Positions 40,430 to 55,761 of a stretch of DNA of 64,000 nt are shown piece by piece. Both the position numbers and the translations under genes were made by a program. The first letter of the stretch is position 1, and the number at the start of each line of letters is the position of its first letter. The stretch covers positions 1 to 64,000 of the forward strand of contig NZ_VBUI01000014.1 of assembly GCF_005780185.1 (NCBI RefSeq), given 5' to 3'. Below the pieces are notes generated by a model. That model did no database searches. It saw only the letters and a list, made by a program, of their open reading frames with translations, and had not been told where the DNA came from. This DNA comes from Halomonas urmiana (lineage in GTDB: Bacteria > Pseudomonadota > Gammaproteobacteria > Pseudomonadales > Halomonadaceae).

Positions 40430-41635
40430 ATGAACCCCGACCTCGACGCCCTCAAGCCCTACCCCTTCGAGAAGCTCGCCGCCCTCCGGGCCGACGTGAT
40501 GCCGCCCGAGGGGATTGCGCCGATCTCGCTGACGATCGGCGAGCCCCAGCACGCGCCCTACGCCGCCGCGCTCCAGGCGCTTGACGATCACCGCCAGGCC
40601 TTCGCCCGCTACCCGGCCACCGCCGGCATTCCCGAGCTGCGCGGCGCCATCGCCGCCTGGGCGACCCGGCGCTTCGGGCTCGAGGGCCTCGACGCCGAGC
40701 ACCAGGTACTCCCGGTCAACGGCACCCGGGAGGCGCTCTTCGCCTTCGTGCAGGCGGCGCTGGATCGCACCCGCCCCGCCCGGGTGGCCATGCCCAACCC
40801 CTTCTACCAGATCTACGAGGGGGCGACCCTGCTCGCCGGCGGCCAGCCGCTCTACCTGGACTGCCGCGCCGAGACGGGCTTCCGGCCGGATATTGATGCG
40901 GTGCCGGCCGAGACCTGGCGCGAGGTCCAGCTGGTATTCGTTTGTTCGCCGGGCAATCCCACCGGAGCGGTGACACCCTTCGCGGAGTTCGAACGGCTGC
41001 TCGAGCTCGCCGACGAGCATGACTTCATCATCGCCTCGGACGAGTGCTATTCGGAGCTCTACCTGGACGAGGCGGCGCCGCCCCCGGGGCTGCTCGAGGC
41101 CTGCGCGCGCCTGGGCCGCCACGACTACCGGCGCTGCCTGGTGTTCCACTCGCTCTCCAAGCGCTCCAACCTGCCGGGGCTGCGCTCGGGCTTCGTGGCC
41201 GGTGATGCCGACCTGATCGCGCCCTTCCGGCGCTATCGCACCTATCACGGCTGCGCCATGTCGCTGCCACTGCAGCACGCCTCGATCACCGCCTGGAACG
41301 ACGAGGCCCACGTGCGCGCCAATCGCGACGCCTACCGCGAGAAGTTCGCCGCGGTGACCGAGGTCCTCGCCCCGGTGATGGACTTCCCCACTCCCGAGGC
41401 GGGCTTCTACCTGTGGCCCGCGGTACCGGGCGGCGACGACGCGGTCTTCGCCCGGGCCCTGTACGCTGAGGAGCACGTGGGCGTGCTGCCCGGCAGTTAC
41501 ATGGGCCGTCCGGGACACGACGGCACGAATCCCGGCGCCGGGCGCCTGCGCCTGGCCCTGGTAGCCGAGGTCGAGGCCACCGCCGAGGCCGCGCGCCGCC
41601 TGCGCCGCTTCATCGAGAGGAGCCCCCGATGCTGA
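40430..41635 (+). CDS. dapC: Succinyldiaminopimelate transaminase
   Basis: A PLP-dependent class I aminotransferase that converts N-succinyl-2-amino-6-ketopimelate to N-succinyl-L,L-diaminopimelate in the lysine/peptidoglycan pathway. At 401 residues it fits DapC. The PLP lysine is in VFHSLSKRSNLPGLRSGF; other signatures are NPFYQIYEGAT and SPGNPTGAV. Adjacency to dapD and dapE supports the specificity. It overlaps the next gene by 7 bp. Confidence 0.93.
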   Translation: MNPDLDALKPYPFEKLAALRADVMPPEGIAPISLTIGEPQHAPYAAALQALDDHRQAFARYPATAGIPELRGAIAAWATRRFGLEGLDAEHQVLPVNGTREALFAFVQAALDRTRPARVAMPNPFYQIYEGATLLAGGQPLYLDCRAETGFRPDIDAVPAETWREVQLVFVCSPGNPTGAVTPFAEFERLLELADEHDFIIASDECYSELYLDEAAPPPGLLEACARLGRHDYRRCLVFHSLSKRSNLPGLRSGFVAGDADLIAPFRRYRTYHGCAMSLPLQHASITAWNDEAHVRANRDAYREKFAAVTEVLAPVMDFPTPEAGFYLWPAVPGGDDAVFARALYAEEHVGVLPGSYMGRPGHDGTNPGAGRLRLALVAEVEATAEAARRLRRFIERSPRC

Positions 41636-41967
41636 CGCTCTACGTGATCAAGAACTGCGATGCCTGCCGCCGCGCCCGCAAGGCCCTGGAGGACAAGGGC
41701 ATTCCCTTCCAGGTCCACGACCTGCGCGAGGACGGCCTCTCGGCCCCGCTGCTCGAGCACATCCTGCATCGGGTGCCGCTCATGGAGGTGCTCAACAAGC
41801 GCAGCACCACCTGGCGCCAACTCGACGACGAGGAGAAGGAGAACCTCGACGCCAACTCGGCCCGCGAGCTGCTTCTGGCGCACCCCACCCTGCTCAAGCG
41901 CCCGCTGCTGGAAAACGGCGACGAGATCCTCGTCGGCTACCGCGACGGCGACTACGACTCACTCTAG
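41629..41967 (+). CDS. ArsC/Spx-like thioredoxin-fold protein (YffB type)
   Basis: A 112-residue ArsC-family protein with a CxxC motif (NCDACRRARKAL) near the N terminus and a C-terminal KRPLLENGDEILVGY segment. Homologues such as YffB sit next to dapE in E. coli and related bacteria; their role is not established, and arsenate reduction is not implied. GGAG precedes the start inside the dapC end, so translation is probably coupled. Confidence 0.85.
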   Translation: MLTLYVIKNCDACRRARKALEDKGIPFQVHDLREDGLSAPLLEHILHRVPLMEVLNKRSTTWRQLDDEEKENLDANSARELLLAHPTLLKRPLLENGDEILVGYRDGDYDSL

Positions 41968-42009
41968 GGGCGCCATCGCCCCTCCCCACGCTTTCAGAGG
42001 ACACCTCCC

Positions 42010-44194
<2,185 letters not shown>

Positions 44195-44201
44195 GGCATC
44201 C

Positions 44202-44588
44202 ATGGAATCCTATCCCGATATCGAGATCTACCTGGCCCGCGGTGACATCGCGCGCCTCGACGCCTGGCTCGCCGAGGCCATCGGGGCCGCGGCGCTGACC
44301 CCCACCGGCAAGCGCCAGTGGCGCACCCGCGGCGGGAAGGATCCGGCGTCGGTACCGGTGCTGCTGGTGGAGAAGGCCGCCGACGGCTTCGCCAGCCTGT
44401 GGTTCGACAGCCCCGAGACGCCTTGGGCGACGGACGCGGAGTGCGCCCGAGACGCCGCCCGATGGCTCGAGTGCGAGGTGCGCTGCTCGCTGGGCGGCTG
44501 GCAGCCCGGCGACGACCCGGACCGCTTCCTGCAGGTGCTGCCCGACGGCACCGAACAGCCGATCGACTGGCCCGACTCCGGCCAGTAG
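44202..44588 (+). CDS. Conserved-looking hypothetical protein downstream of dapE
   Basis: A 128-residue soluble acidic protein with several tryptophans (KRQWRTRGG, LWFDSPETPWATD, SLGGWQPGDDPDRF) and no signal or membrane segment. GAGG lies five bases before the ATG, and dapE ends 7 bp upstream, so it is probably the last gene of the dap operon; a terminator follows. I do not recognise the family and assign no function. Confidence 0.75.
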   Translation: MESYPDIEIYLARGDIARLDAWLAEAIGAAALTPTGKRQWRTRGGKDPASVPVLLVEKAADGFASLWFDSPETPWATDAECARDAARWLECEVRCSLGGWQPGDDPDRFLQVLPDGTEQPIDWPDSGQ

Positions 44589-44602
44589 ACCCGACACGAC
44601 AG

Positions 44603-44622
44603 CGCCCCGCCGAAGCGGGGCG
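44603..44622. terminator. Terminator after the dap operon
   Basis: An 8-bp stem CGCCCCGC/GCGGGGCG closes on a CGAA tetraloop. It lies 14 bp past the stop of the hypothetical gene and before the convergent cold-shock gene. The tail on the plus strand (ATGTGTCT) is only weakly T-rich. Confidence 0.7.
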
Positions 44623-44694
44623 ATGTGTCTAAAGGCTGGCATCCAGCGGTGTTTCCAAGCCAGAAGCTGCCGAGCGATGGCCAGGCGCTTCGAT

Positions 44695-45159
44695 TCAGGT
44701 AATCACCGTGACGTCGTCGGCTTGAAGCCCGCGCTCGTTCTGGATGACGTGGTAGCGCACCTTCTGGCCCTCGGCCAGGGTGCGATGCCCGCGCCCACGG
44801 ATGGCCCGGAAGTGCACGAAGACATCCTCGCCGTCATCGCGAGTGATGAAACCGTAGCCCTTGTTGACGTTGAACCATTTGACCTCACCGATCTCGCGAT
44901 CGTCGTCCTCGACCTCGGCCAGGTTGACCAGCTGGGGCGTCAGGGCGTTGAGCGCCAGGGTGGCGATCATCAGCAGCAGGAAGACCGCGACCGCGGCGGC
45001 GAAATAGACCGCGGCTACACCGCCGACCTCGAGGCTGGCAAACAACTCACGGGACAGCACGCCGCCGGTGAGATGGACGAGCAGGGCGATCAGCAACGGC
45101 GCCGGGGCGGCCAGCAGCAGGCTGATGAGACTGCAACGAAACACGACCTTTCGATTCAT
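44695..45159 (-). CDS. Membrane-anchored cold-shock-domain protein
   Basis: A 154-residue protein from ATG 45159. Two hydrophobic segments (about residues 9-29 and 47-71) precede a cold-shock domain (about 89-154) with RNP1-like [10 protein letters not shown] and RNP2-like DVFVHFRAI. The CSD should bind single-stranded RNA or DNA; the membrane part would tether it on the cytosolic face. Classical CspA proteins lack such an anchor. Longer in-frame starts exist (ATG 45213) but were not preferred. It is divergent from slyX. The function of this combination is unknown to me. Confidence 0.8.
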   Translation of the reverse strand: MNRKVVFRCSLISLLLAAPAPLLIALLVHLTGGVLSRELFASLEVGGVAAVYFAAAVAVFLLLMIATLALNALTPQLVNLAEVEDDDREIGEVKWFNVNKGYGFITRDDGEDVFVHFRAIRGRGHRTLAEGQKVRYHVIQNERGLQADDVTVIT

Positions 45160-45258
45160 GGACCTGTAAAACTCTCTGGTAGTGGTGAAAGGAAGAAAGG
45201 GACCCTCATGCATGAAGGTGCCACGATGAACGGTGACACGCAGCACAAGGATTCTATC

Positions 45259-45504
45259 ATGAGCGATGCAACGACGCCTGATGAGCTGGCCCGCCGCCTG
45301 GAGGCCCTGGAGAGCCGGATCGCCTATCAGGAGCACTGGCTCGACACCCTGGACGAGGCGGTGGCCGGCCAGGAGCGGCGCCTGACCCAGCTCGAGCGGA
45401 TCAACGCGCTGATGCAGGAGCGACTGCGCGGCCAGCAGCGGGCGCTGCAGGGGGGCGACGCGGCCGCCTCACGCCCCGAGGACGAGCGGCCGCCGCACTA
45501 CTAG
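45259..45504 (+). CDS. slyX: SlyX family coiled-coil protein
   Basis: A short coiled-coil protein of 81 residues from ATG 45259 with AAGGA seven bases upstream. The heptad-like core is [20 protein letters not shown] followed by further leucine-spaced helix, and the C terminus ends DERPPHY, typical of SlyX. The molecular role of SlyX is not known. An alternative ATG at 45226 also has a fair ribosome-binding site. A heptamer repeat array starts 6 bp after the stop. Confidence 0.88.
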   Translation: MSDATTPDELARRLEALESRIAYQEHWLDTLDEAVAGQERRLTQLERINALMQERLRGQQRALQGGDAAASRPEDERPPHY

Positions 45505-45510
45505 CCACAA

Positions 45511-45586
45511 GCGCCGAGCGCCGAGCGCCGAGCGCCGAGCGCCGAGCGCCGAGCGCCGAGCGCCGAGCGCCGAGCGCCGAGCGCCG
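45511..45586. repeat. Heptamer tandem array (GCGCCGA x10 plus a partial)
   Basis: Ten perfect copies of GCGCCGA (45511-45580) and a six-base partial follow slyX. Beyond the adjacent terminator, 45695-45715 carries GCTTGGC, GCTCGGC and GCTTGCG, inverted relatives of the same unit. The unit is the complement of the repeat at 146-166. Confidence 0.95.
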
Positions 45587-45624
45587 CAGAATCATCGCTG
45601 ACGCCTGGCTTGCGTCAATAATTA

Positions 45625-45653
45625 ACCCCGTTGGCTTTCACAACCAACGGGGT
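45625..45653. terminator. Bidirectional terminator between convergent slyX and trxB
   Basis: ACCCCGTTGG (45625-45634) and CCAACGGGGT (45644-45653) form a 10-bp perfect stem with a 9-nt loop. It lies between the two stop codons and is flanked by the heptamer array and its inverted copies. Confidence 0.85.
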
Positions 45654-45740
45654 CAGTGTTGTTTCAGCACCAACAACCCTGCCGGCACTTATCAGCTTGG
45701 CGCTCGGCGCTTGCGACTTGCCGCTGCCCGGAGGGCGCTA

Positions 45741-46766
<1,026 letters not shown>

Positions 46767-46837
46767 TCACTCTAGGTGACATCAGTGCCGTGCGTTCTAC
46801 GCCGCGGCGTTCCTAGGGCCCCGGCGAGCAGCGCCGG

Positions 46838-47047
46838 CTAGAGCACGTCGTCGTCGCGACCCAGCGCCAGCGAGTCGAGCTCACCGCTGATCGGCGAGAC
46901 CTCGATGCGCAGCTGGATCGGGGCGCAGCACCGCGGGCAGTCCTCCCAGGTGGCGTGGCTGCCCTGGGAGAGGTCGACCAGCAGGTCGAACGGCGTGTCG
47001 CAGTAGGGGCAGTGCACCTCCCGCGACTCGAGCTGTTCCTCGTTCAT
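46838..47047 (-). CDS. CPXCG-motif cysteine-rich zinc-ribbon protein
   Basis: A 69-residue protein with two cysteine pairs, CPYC at residues 13-16 and CPRC at 37-40, spaced like a small zinc ribbon. It matches the short CPXCG-motif family found widely in gammaproteobacteria; function unknown. The start at 47047 (MNEEQLESREV) is favoured; the longer reading to 47104 adds unconserved sequence. It is divergent from acnA. Confidence 0.85.
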   Translation of the reverse strand: MNEEQLESREVHCPYCDTPFDLLVDLSQGSHATWEDCPRCCAPIQLRIEVSPISGELDSLALGRDDDVL

Positions 47048-47231
47048 TCGGCGTTCACCGCCCTCATGTGATGTTGCAGCAATATGGAGGGCCACGTCCG
47101 CCATTTCAAGGGTGCCCGAGCGCCGACGTCCCCGGGCACTGCTTGAAAACGCCCTCTATCATGACCATGTAGCAGAGAGGCGCCAGGAAGGTGGCCCCTA
47201 CTCCCCGCGATGCGAAAGGAGGACAGACAGC

Positions 47232-49979
<2,748 letters not shown>

Positions 49980-50004
49980 CCCGGGCACAGTCCTTCTAGC
50001 AGCA

Positions 50005-50037
50005 AAAGGCCCTGCCGGGTTATCCGGCAGGGCCTTT
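50005..50037. terminator. Bidirectional terminator between convergent acnA and maeA
   Basis: AAAGGCCCTGCCGG (50005-50018) and its exact complement (50024-50037) form a 14-bp stem with a 5-nt loop. TTT occurs on the plus strand, with an A-rich start giving T on the minus strand. It lies 25 bp past acnA and 18 bp past maeA. Confidence 0.93.
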
Positions 50038-50055
50038 GTCGTTCCAGGCGAAGCG

Positions 50056-51735
50056 TCAGAAGGAGCGGCGACGATAGCGCCGATACTCCGGCATCCAACT
50101 GTTGCGCTCGATGGCCTGGCGCAGCTTGATGCCATTGGTCTTCAGCGCCACGCCCTCGCCTTGGGCCTGGGCGGCCACGTCGAAGGCGATGGCCGTGGAG
50201 AGCTCCCGGATCTTGGAGAGGGGCGGCAGCAGCGCGCCCTTCCCTTCCTTGACCAGTGGCGCCTCGCGGGCCAGCGCCCGGGACGAGGCCATCAGCATGG
50301 CATCGGTGACCCGCTTCGCTCCGGCCGCCACCACACCGAGGCCGATGCCCGGAAAGATGTAGGCGTTGTTGCACTGGGCGATGGGGATGCTACGCCCCTC
50401 GTACTCCACCGGCGGGAAGGGGCTGCCGGTGGCCACCAGGGCCTGGCCGTCGGTCCAGCGGATCACGTCCTCCGGCACCGCCTCGGCCCGCGAGGTCGGG
50501 TTGGAGAGCGGCATGATCAGCGGCATCTCGCAGTTGGCGTGCATGGCGCGCACCACCTCCTCGGTGAAGATGCCCGGCATGCCGCAGACCCCGATCAGCA
50601 CCGTGGGCTCGATGCGGCGGACCACCTCGAGCAGCGACTGGCCATCCCACTCGGCCACCAGGGCCGGATCGTGGGCGAGGCGCTCCTGGAAGTCGCGCAG
50701 CCAGGCCTGTTCGTTGGTGACCAGGCCCTCGCGATCGACCATGTAGATGCGCGAGCGCGCCTCCTTCTCGGTCAGCCCCTCCGCCTGCATGGCCACCACC
50801 ACCTGCTCGGCGATACCGCAGCCGGCGGAGCCCGCGCCCACGAACACCACCCGCTGCCGGCCGATGCCCTCGTCACGCGCCTGGCAGGCCGCCATCAGGG
50901 TGCCCACCACCACCGAGGCCGTGCCCTGGACGTCGTCATTGAAGCAGCACAGCTCGTCGCGGTAGCGATCCAGCAGCGGCAGGGCGTTGGCCTGGGCGAA
51001 GTCCTCGAACTGCAGCAGCACGCCGGGCCAGCGGCGCTTCACCGCGGCGATGAACTCCGCCATGAAGGCGTCGTACTCCTCCTGGGAGACCCGCCGGTGG
51101 CGCCAGCCCATGTACATGGGATCGTCGAGCAGCGCCTGGTTGTTGGTGCCCACGTCGAGCATGATCGGTAAGGTATAGGCCGGGCTGATGCCGCCACAGG
51201 CGGTGTAGAGCGCCAGTTTGCCGATGGGGATGCCCATGCCGCCGATGCCCTGGTCGCCGAGCCCCAGGATGCGCTCGCCGTCGGTGACCACGATCACCTT
51301 GACGTTGTCCTTGGTGGCGCTGCGCAGGATGTCATCCATGCGATCGCGGTCGGGGTAGGCGATGAAGAGACCGCGGTGGTTGCGGTAGATGTTGGAGAAC
51401 TCCTCGCACGCCTTGCCGACCGTGGGGGTGTAGATGATCGGCAGCATCTCCTCGAGGTGCTCGGAGACCAGCCGGTAGTAGAGGGTCTCGTTGTCGTCCT
51501 GGATCGCTCGCAGATAGATATGCTTGTCGAGGTCATTCTGGCACTGGCTGTACTGCCGATAGGCCCGTTCCGCCTGCTCCTCGATGGTCTCCACATTCTG
51601 CGGCAGCAGCCCGATCAGGTTGAACTCCAGGCGCTCCTCACGCGTGAAGGCGCTACCCTTGTTGAGCAGCGGCATCTCGAGCAGCGGTGGGCCGGCATAG
51701 GGAATGTAGAGGGGGCGCTTGTGTTCGATGGTCAT
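50056..51735 (-). CDS. maeA: NAD-dependent malic enzyme
   Basis: It oxidatively decarboxylates malate to pyruvate. ATG at 51735 ([15 protein letters not shown]) has GAGG upstream and gives 559 residues, close to E. coli MaeA (SfcA). Signatures: [45 protein letters not shown], and the nucleotide loop [13 protein letters not shown]. The length and these motifs indicate the NAD-type large enzyme rather than MaeB. It converges on acnA. Confidence 0.95.
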   Translation of the reverse strand: MTIEHKRPLYIPYAGPPLLEMPLLNKGSAFTREERLEFNLIGLLPQNVETIEEQAERAYRQYSQCQNDLDKHIYLRAIQDDNETLYYRLVSEHLEEMLPIIYTPTVGKACEEFSNIYRNHRGLFIAYPDRDRMDDILRSATKDNVKVIVVTDGERILGLGDQGIGGMGIPIGKLALYTACGGISPAYTLPIMLDVGTNNQALLDDPMYMGWRHRRVSQEEYDAFMAEFIAAVKRRWPGVLLQFEDFAQANALPLLDRYRDELCCFNDDVQGTASVVVGTLMAACQARDEGIGRQRVVFVGAGSAGCGIAEQVVVAMQAEGLTEKEARSRIYMVDREGLVTNEQAWLRDFQERLAHDPALVAEWDGQSLLEVVRRIEPTVLIGVCGMPGIFTEEVVRAMHANCEMPLIMPLSNPTSRAEAVPEDVIRWTDGQALVATGSPFPPVEYEGRSIPIAQCNNAYIFPGIGLGVVAAGAKRVTDAMLMASSRALAREAPLVKEGKGALLPPLSKIRELSTAIAFDVAAQAQGEGVALKTNGIKLRQAIERNSWMPEYRRYRRRSF

Positions 51736-51820
51736 CTCTCGCCTCGATAGGGTGACTGGAACGGGCCGTTGGCGCTCTCCCGGCGCCATTGGCGACACTC
51801 TACCACGCCGAAAACGACGA

Positions 51821-51843
51821 CGCCCCGACCGGTGGCCGGGGCG
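51821..51843. terminator. Terminator downstream of the YeeE/YedE gene
   Basis: CGCCCCGACC and GGCCGGGGCG pair with one mismatch around a 3-nt loop. On the minus strand the stem is followed by a TCGTTTTCG stretch. It lies between the transporter stop and maeA. Confidence 0.7.
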
Positions 51844-51868
51844 CCAGAGATGTCGATGACAGGGGAGC

Positions 51869-53077
51869 TCAGCAACCTTTCGCTGCCGGCACCCGGGCGA
51901 CCTGCCCCTCGAAGAAGAAGGGCCGCAGTTTCACCCCGAGCATGTTGCCGGCGAAGGCCGCCACCAGCCACACCCAGCCATGCAGGCTGCCAGAGGCGAT
52001 GCCGCCGAAGTAGGCACCGATGTTGCAGCCGAACGCCAGGCGGGCCCCGTAGCCCAGCAGGATGCCGCCGATCACCGCGGCCAGCAGGGACCTCGCCGGG
52101 ATGCGGAAGTTGGGCGCGAACTTGCCGGCCAGGGCGGCCGCCACCAGGGCGCCGGCCATGATGCCGATATTCATCACCGTGGTGATGTCGCCCCACACGC
52201 TGGCCTCCAGCGCCTTGGCGTTCCAGGAAGCCTGCCAGTAGCCCCACTGGCCGACGTCGCCGCCCAGCAGCTCGAAGCCCTTGGCGCCCCAGAGCGCGAA
52301 GGCCGAGGTCACACCCCAGGGGCGACCGGCGAGCGACAGGGTCGCGAAATTGAGCAGCGCCAGCGCCACGGCACCGAACAGCAGCGGCCAGGGACCGGTG
52401 AGCCAGCGCCAGTTGCCGGCATCGACCCGGGGCGCCTGCTCCAACTGGCCGTGGCGGCGCCGCTCCATCACCACGGTCAGGGCCGCGATGGCGGCGAACA
52501 GCGCCAGGCTGATCGCGATGCCGCCCCCGGCGCCGGCGGTCTTGACCAGCGAGACCGGCTGGAAGGCCGGCAGGCTCTGCCACCAGGCGAAGTGGGCGGT
52601 GCCGATCACCGAGCCGACCACGAAGAACAGCAGGGTGACCAGCATGCGGGCATTGCCGCCGCCGGCCGTGAAGAGGGTACCCGAGGCACAGCCGCCGCCC
52701 AGCTGCATGCCGAGGCCGAAGAGGAAGGCGCCGACGACGACCGACACGCCGATGGGAGCCACGAAGCCATAGACGGACTGGCCGAACAGGCTGCCGGATG
52801 AGAGCGCCGGGAAGAACAGCACCACGGCGATGGCCAGCATCACCATCTGGGCGCGCAGGCCGCGGCCGCGACGCTCGGTGATGAAGACCCGCCAGGCGGC
52901 GGTGAAGCCGAAGGCGGCGTGGTAGAGCACCATGCCGAGCAGGCCACCCACCACCATCAGCGCCCCGAGGCGCGCGCCGAAGGCGGATCCCACCGCCAGC
53001 GAGCCCAGCAGCAGAGCCGCGGCGGCGATGGCCGGCAGGGCCAGGCGGGAACGTCTCGTCAGGGCGAAAGCACTCAT
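51869..53077 (-). CDS. YeeE/YedE family membrane transporter, thiosulfate-type
   Basis: A 402-residue polytopic membrane protein from ATG 53077 (GGAGG upstream). It contains two YeeE/YedE halves. Each has the family cysteine-bearing glycine motif: [13 protein letters not shown] in the first and [12 protein letters not shown] in the second. TsuA-like members import thiosulfate by relaying it between such cysteines; sulfur-compound transport is therefore inferred. No tusA-like partner gene is adjacent, unlike many family members. The exact substrate is not determined by the sequence. Confidence 0.85.
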   Translation of the reverse strand: MSAFALTRRSRLALPAIAAAALLLGSLAVGSAFGARLGALMVVGGLLGMVLYHAAFGFTAAWRVFITERRGRGLRAQMVMLAIAVVLFFPALSSGSLFGQSVYGFVAPIGVSVVVGAFLFGLGMQLGGGCASGTLFTAGGGNARMLVTLLFFVVGSVIGTAHFAWWQSLPAFQPVSLVKTAGAGGGIAISLALFAAIAALTVVMERRRHGQLEQAPRVDAGNWRWLTGPWPLLFGAVALALLNFATLSLAGRPWGVTSAFALWGAKGFELLGGDVGQWGYWQASWNAKALEASVWGDITTVMNIGIMAGALVAAALAGKFAPNFRIPARSLLAAVIGGILLGYGARLAFGCNIGAYFGGIASGSLHGWVWLVAAFAGNMLGVKLRPFFFEGQVARVPAAKGC

Positions 53078-53192
53078 GGCGACTCCTCCAGAATCGTCCG
53101 GGCCGAGCCCGGGAAAGAAACGCAGCCTAACGAATCCCGGCAAGAACGTGAAATCATTGCCTGTATGGTTTTCATTCGATCCGGCAATAAAA

Positions 53193-53217
53193 GGGCCGAC
53201 CCCAAGGGGGCCGGCCC
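53193..53217 (-). terminator. Terminator downstream of trpS
   Basis: GGGCCGACCCC and GGGGGCCGGCCC form a GC-rich stem with a short loop. It is followed on the minus strand by TTTTATT, a proper T tract, 28 bp past the trpS stop. Confidence 0.85.
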
Positions 53218-53245
53218 GTGACCATGGGCGTCGCCCGGACGACGC

Positions 53246-54271
53246 CTAGACGAAGCGACCGAGACCCGCCGCCTGGCGCAGGCGATCCATGAAGGGCGCC
53301 GCCTCGGCCCGGGCCCGCTCGGCGCCCTGGCGCAGCACCCGCTCGATATGACCGGGGTCCTCCATCAGCGCCTGGTAGCGCTCGCGGGGCTCGCGCAGCT
53401 GCTCGTTGAGCAGCTCGAAGACGCGATTCTTGGCCTCGCCCCAGCCGATGCCGTTGGCGTATTCGCCGCGCATGGCCTCGGTCTCGTCGGCCGTCGCGAA
53501 GGCCGCGAAGATCTGGAACAGCGTGCAGCTCGAAGGGTCCTTGGGCTCGCCGGGCTCCAGGGAGTTGGTCTTGATCTTGCGGACCAGCTTCAGCAGCTTC
53601 TTCTCCGAGACGAACAGCGGGATGGTGTTGTTGTAGCTCTTGGACATCTTGCGTCCATCGAGGCCGCCCAGCACCTCCACTCGCTCATCCACCACCGCAT
53701 CGGGCTGGGTGAAGTACTGCCCCTTGTAGAGGTGGTTGAAGCGCCCGGCGATGTCGCGCGCCATCTCGATGTGCTGGATCTGGTCGCGCCCCACCGGCAC
53801 CTTGTGGGCGTTGAACATCAGGATGTCCGCCGCCATGAGCACCGGGTAACCGAACAGTCCCATGGTGATGCCCTTGTCCGGGTCCTGGTTGCCGGCGGCC
53901 TCGTTCTCGGCCACCGCCGCCTTGTAGGCGTGAGCGCGATTCATCAGACCCTTGGCGCAGACGCAGGAGAGCATCCAGGTCAGCTCCGGGATCTCCGGCA
54001 CGTCCGACTGGCGGTAGAAGATGGCGTTGTCGGTATCCAGCCCCAGCGCCAGCCAGGTCGCCGCGATCTCCAGGCGCGACTCCTGTATCCGCCGCGGATC
54101 CTGGCACTTGATCAGCGCATGCAGGTCGGCGAGGAAGTAGTAGGACTGGACGGTCGGGTCCTGGCTCGCGGCGATGGCGGGCTTGATCGCCCCCACGTAG
54201 TTGCCGAGGTGGGGCGTGCCGGTGGTGGTGATACCGGTGAGGACACGGGTCTTGTCGGACGGTGCGGTCAT
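53246..54271 (-). CDS. trpS: Tryptophan-tRNA ligase
   Basis: A class I aminoacyl-tRNA synthetase that charges tRNA-Trp. It is 341 residues, the bacterial TrpS length. The HIGH-type motif appears as GTPHLGNYVGA and the KMSKS loop as LDGRKMSKSYNN. FGYPVLMAADIL and GRDQIQHIEMARD complete the tryptophan pocket and dimer helices. A dispersed repeat copy lies in the gap to ald upstream. Confidence 0.97.
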   Translation of the reverse strand: MTAPSDKTRVLTGITTTGTPHLGNYVGAIKPAIAASQDPTVQSYYFLADLHALIKCQDPRRIQESRLEIAATWLALGLDTDNAIFYRQSDVPEIPELTWMLSCVCAKGLMNRAHAYKAAVAENEAAGNQDPDKGITMGLFGYPVLMAADILMFNAHKVPVGRDQIQHIEMARDIAGRFNHLYKGQYFTQPDAVVDERVEVLGGLDGRKMSKSYNNTIPLFVSEKKLLKLVRKIKTNSLEPGEPKDPSSCTLFQIFAAFATADETEAMRGEYANGIGWGEAKNRVFELLNEQLREPRERYQALMEDPGHIERVLRQGAERARAEAAPFMDRLRQAAGLGRFV

Positions 54272-54377
54272 GAAGGCGGGACTCTGCTGACTCTCGAATG
54301 GCCGCTATGGTAACGCGAGGCCCCGATCAAGGCGACCGGGCTGGCTGAACCGGCAACCGGGCCCTGATCCGCGGCTT

Positions 54378-54489
54378 GCCGGCGACAGGTCTCCAGGGAG
54401 GCGCTGTGAATACGTCCCTGTACGCTACCTCGACCATCCCTGGTCCTCGGACCTCCCCTACGACCTGCCCCCGGCGCCGCTCGCCTCGA
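54378..54489 (-). repeat. Dispersed structured repeat element, copy 3 (ald-trpS gap)
   Basis: About 112 bp. The shared blocks are CCGGCGACAGGTCTCC, GGAGGCGCTGTGA (54397-54409), CGCTACCTCGACCATCC, TCGGACCTCC and CCCCCGGCGCC. It begins 17 bp beyond the ald stop codon. Its orientation relative to transcription matches copies 1 and 2. Confidence 0.88.
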
Positions 54490-54506
54490 TAGTGCGCGCC
54501 TGGGTT

Positions 54507-55622
54507 TCAGTCCAACAGCTTTTCTGGCGCGACATGCTCCAGCCCGAAGGCGTCCGCCACCGCTTGATAGGTGACCTGGCCGTCGTGGACGTTGAGGCCG
54601 GCGGCGAAGTGCGAGTCGTCGGCCAGGGCCTGCTTCCAGCCCTTGTCGGCCAGCGCCCGCACGAACGGCAGGGTGGCGTTGGTCAGTGCCTGGGTGGAGG
54701 TGCGCGCCACGGCGCCAGGCATGTTGGCCACGCAGTAGTGCACGACCCCGTCGACGAGGTAAGTCGGGTCGGTATGGGTCGTGGCCCGGCTGGTCTCGAA
54801 GCAGCCGCCCTGATCGATGGCCACGTCCACCAGCACGCTGCCCGGCTTCATCTCGGCGAGCATCTCACGGGTGATCAGCTTAGGCGCCGCCGCCCCGGGG
54901 ATCAGCACGGCGCCGACGATCAGGTCACACTCGCGCACCGCCTCGTCGATGGCGTCAGCGGTGGAGAAGACGGTCTTCATGCGCCCCTGATAGCGGTCAT
55001 CGAGGGTCTCGAGGCGCGGAATGGAGGTGTCGAGCACCGTGACCTCGGCCCCCAGGCCCAGCGCCATGCGGGCGGCATTCTCGCCCACCACGCCGCCGCC
55101 GATGACGGCCACCTTGGCCGGGGCCACGCCGGGCACGCCGGGCAGCAGTACGCCGGCCCCGCCCTGGGCCTTCTCCAGGCTGTGTGCGCCGGCCTGCACG
55201 GCCATGCGGCCGGCCACGGTGCTCATCGGCGCCAGCAGCGGCAGCCCGCCCTGACGATCGGTGACGGTCTCGTAGGCGATGCAGGTGGCGCCGCTGGTCA
55301 TCAGCCCGCGTGTCAGGGTCTCCTCGGCGGCCAGGTGCAGGTAGGTGAAGAGCGTCTGGCCCTTGGTGAGGCGAGCGACCTCCTCGGCCTGGGGCTCCTT
55401 GACCTTGAGGATCAGCTCGGCCTCACCCCAGACCTTGGCCACGTCGGCCTCGAGGCGAGCCCCGGCGGCCTCATAGGCGGCGTCATGGAAGCCGGCACCC
55501 TCGCCGGCCCCGGCCTGCACGGTGACCGTGTGGCCACGGCCGACCAGTTCCCGAGCCCCCGAGGGGGTCAGGGCGACGCGGTACTCGTGGTTCTTGATTT
55601 CCTTGGGCACGGCGATCTGCAT
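54507..55622 (-). CDS. ald: Alanine dehydrogenase
   Basis: An NAD-dependent enzyme interconverting alanine and pyruvate plus ammonia. It is 371 residues starting [16 protein letters not shown], typical of the family. Catalytic residues are visible as the lysine in LKVKEP and the histidine in YLHLAAEE. The Rossmann motif is [17 protein letters not shown]. Upstream is an AT-rich stretch with an imperfect inverted repeat about 110 bp from the start, suggesting Lrp/AsnC-type control, which is common for ald genes. Confidence 0.96.
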   Translation of the reverse strand: MQIAVPKEIKNHEYRVALTPSGARELVGRGHTVTVQAGAGEGAGFHDAAYEAAGARLEADVAKVWGEAELILKVKEPQAEEVARLTKGQTLFTYLHLAAEETLTRGLMTSGATCIAYETVTDRQGGLPLLAPMSTVAGRMAVQAGAHSLEKAQGGAGVLLPGVPGVAPAKVAVIGGGVVGENAARMALGLGAEVTVLDTSIPRLETLDDRYQGRMKTVFSTADAIDEAVRECDLIVGAVLIPGAAAPKLITREMLAEMKPGSVLVDVAIDQGGCFETSRATTHTDPTYLVDGVVHYCVANMPGAVARTSTQALTNATLPFVRALADKGWKQALADDSHFAAGLNVHDGQVTYQAVADAFGLEHVAPEKLLD

Positions 55623-55731
55623 GGCACTCTCCTGCTAGGGGTGACGGAATCGGTGTTCCTCCATTACAGCACAGGCAGTCGATACACGAAGAGTCCACGC
55701 AGAAGAACAAAAAGGATGAGTAAACGCCGGC

Positions 55732-55761
55732 TTTTTCACCAGAAAATCTTCTATGAGAAAA
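55732..55761. promoter_or_regulatory. Candidate Lrp/AsnC-type operator upstream of ald
   Basis: A 30-bp AT-rich imperfect palindrome has arms TTTTTCACCAGAA and TTCTATGAGAAAA around AATC. The region 55680-55790 is strikingly AT-rich for this genome. Lrp-family regulators bind such AT-rich inverted repeats and often control ald. The regulator identity is inferred. Confidence 0.45.

Noticed and set aside
45511..45586. Short regular repeats considered as a CRISPR array
   Set aside because: The units are contiguous heptamers with no spacers, and no cas genes are present.
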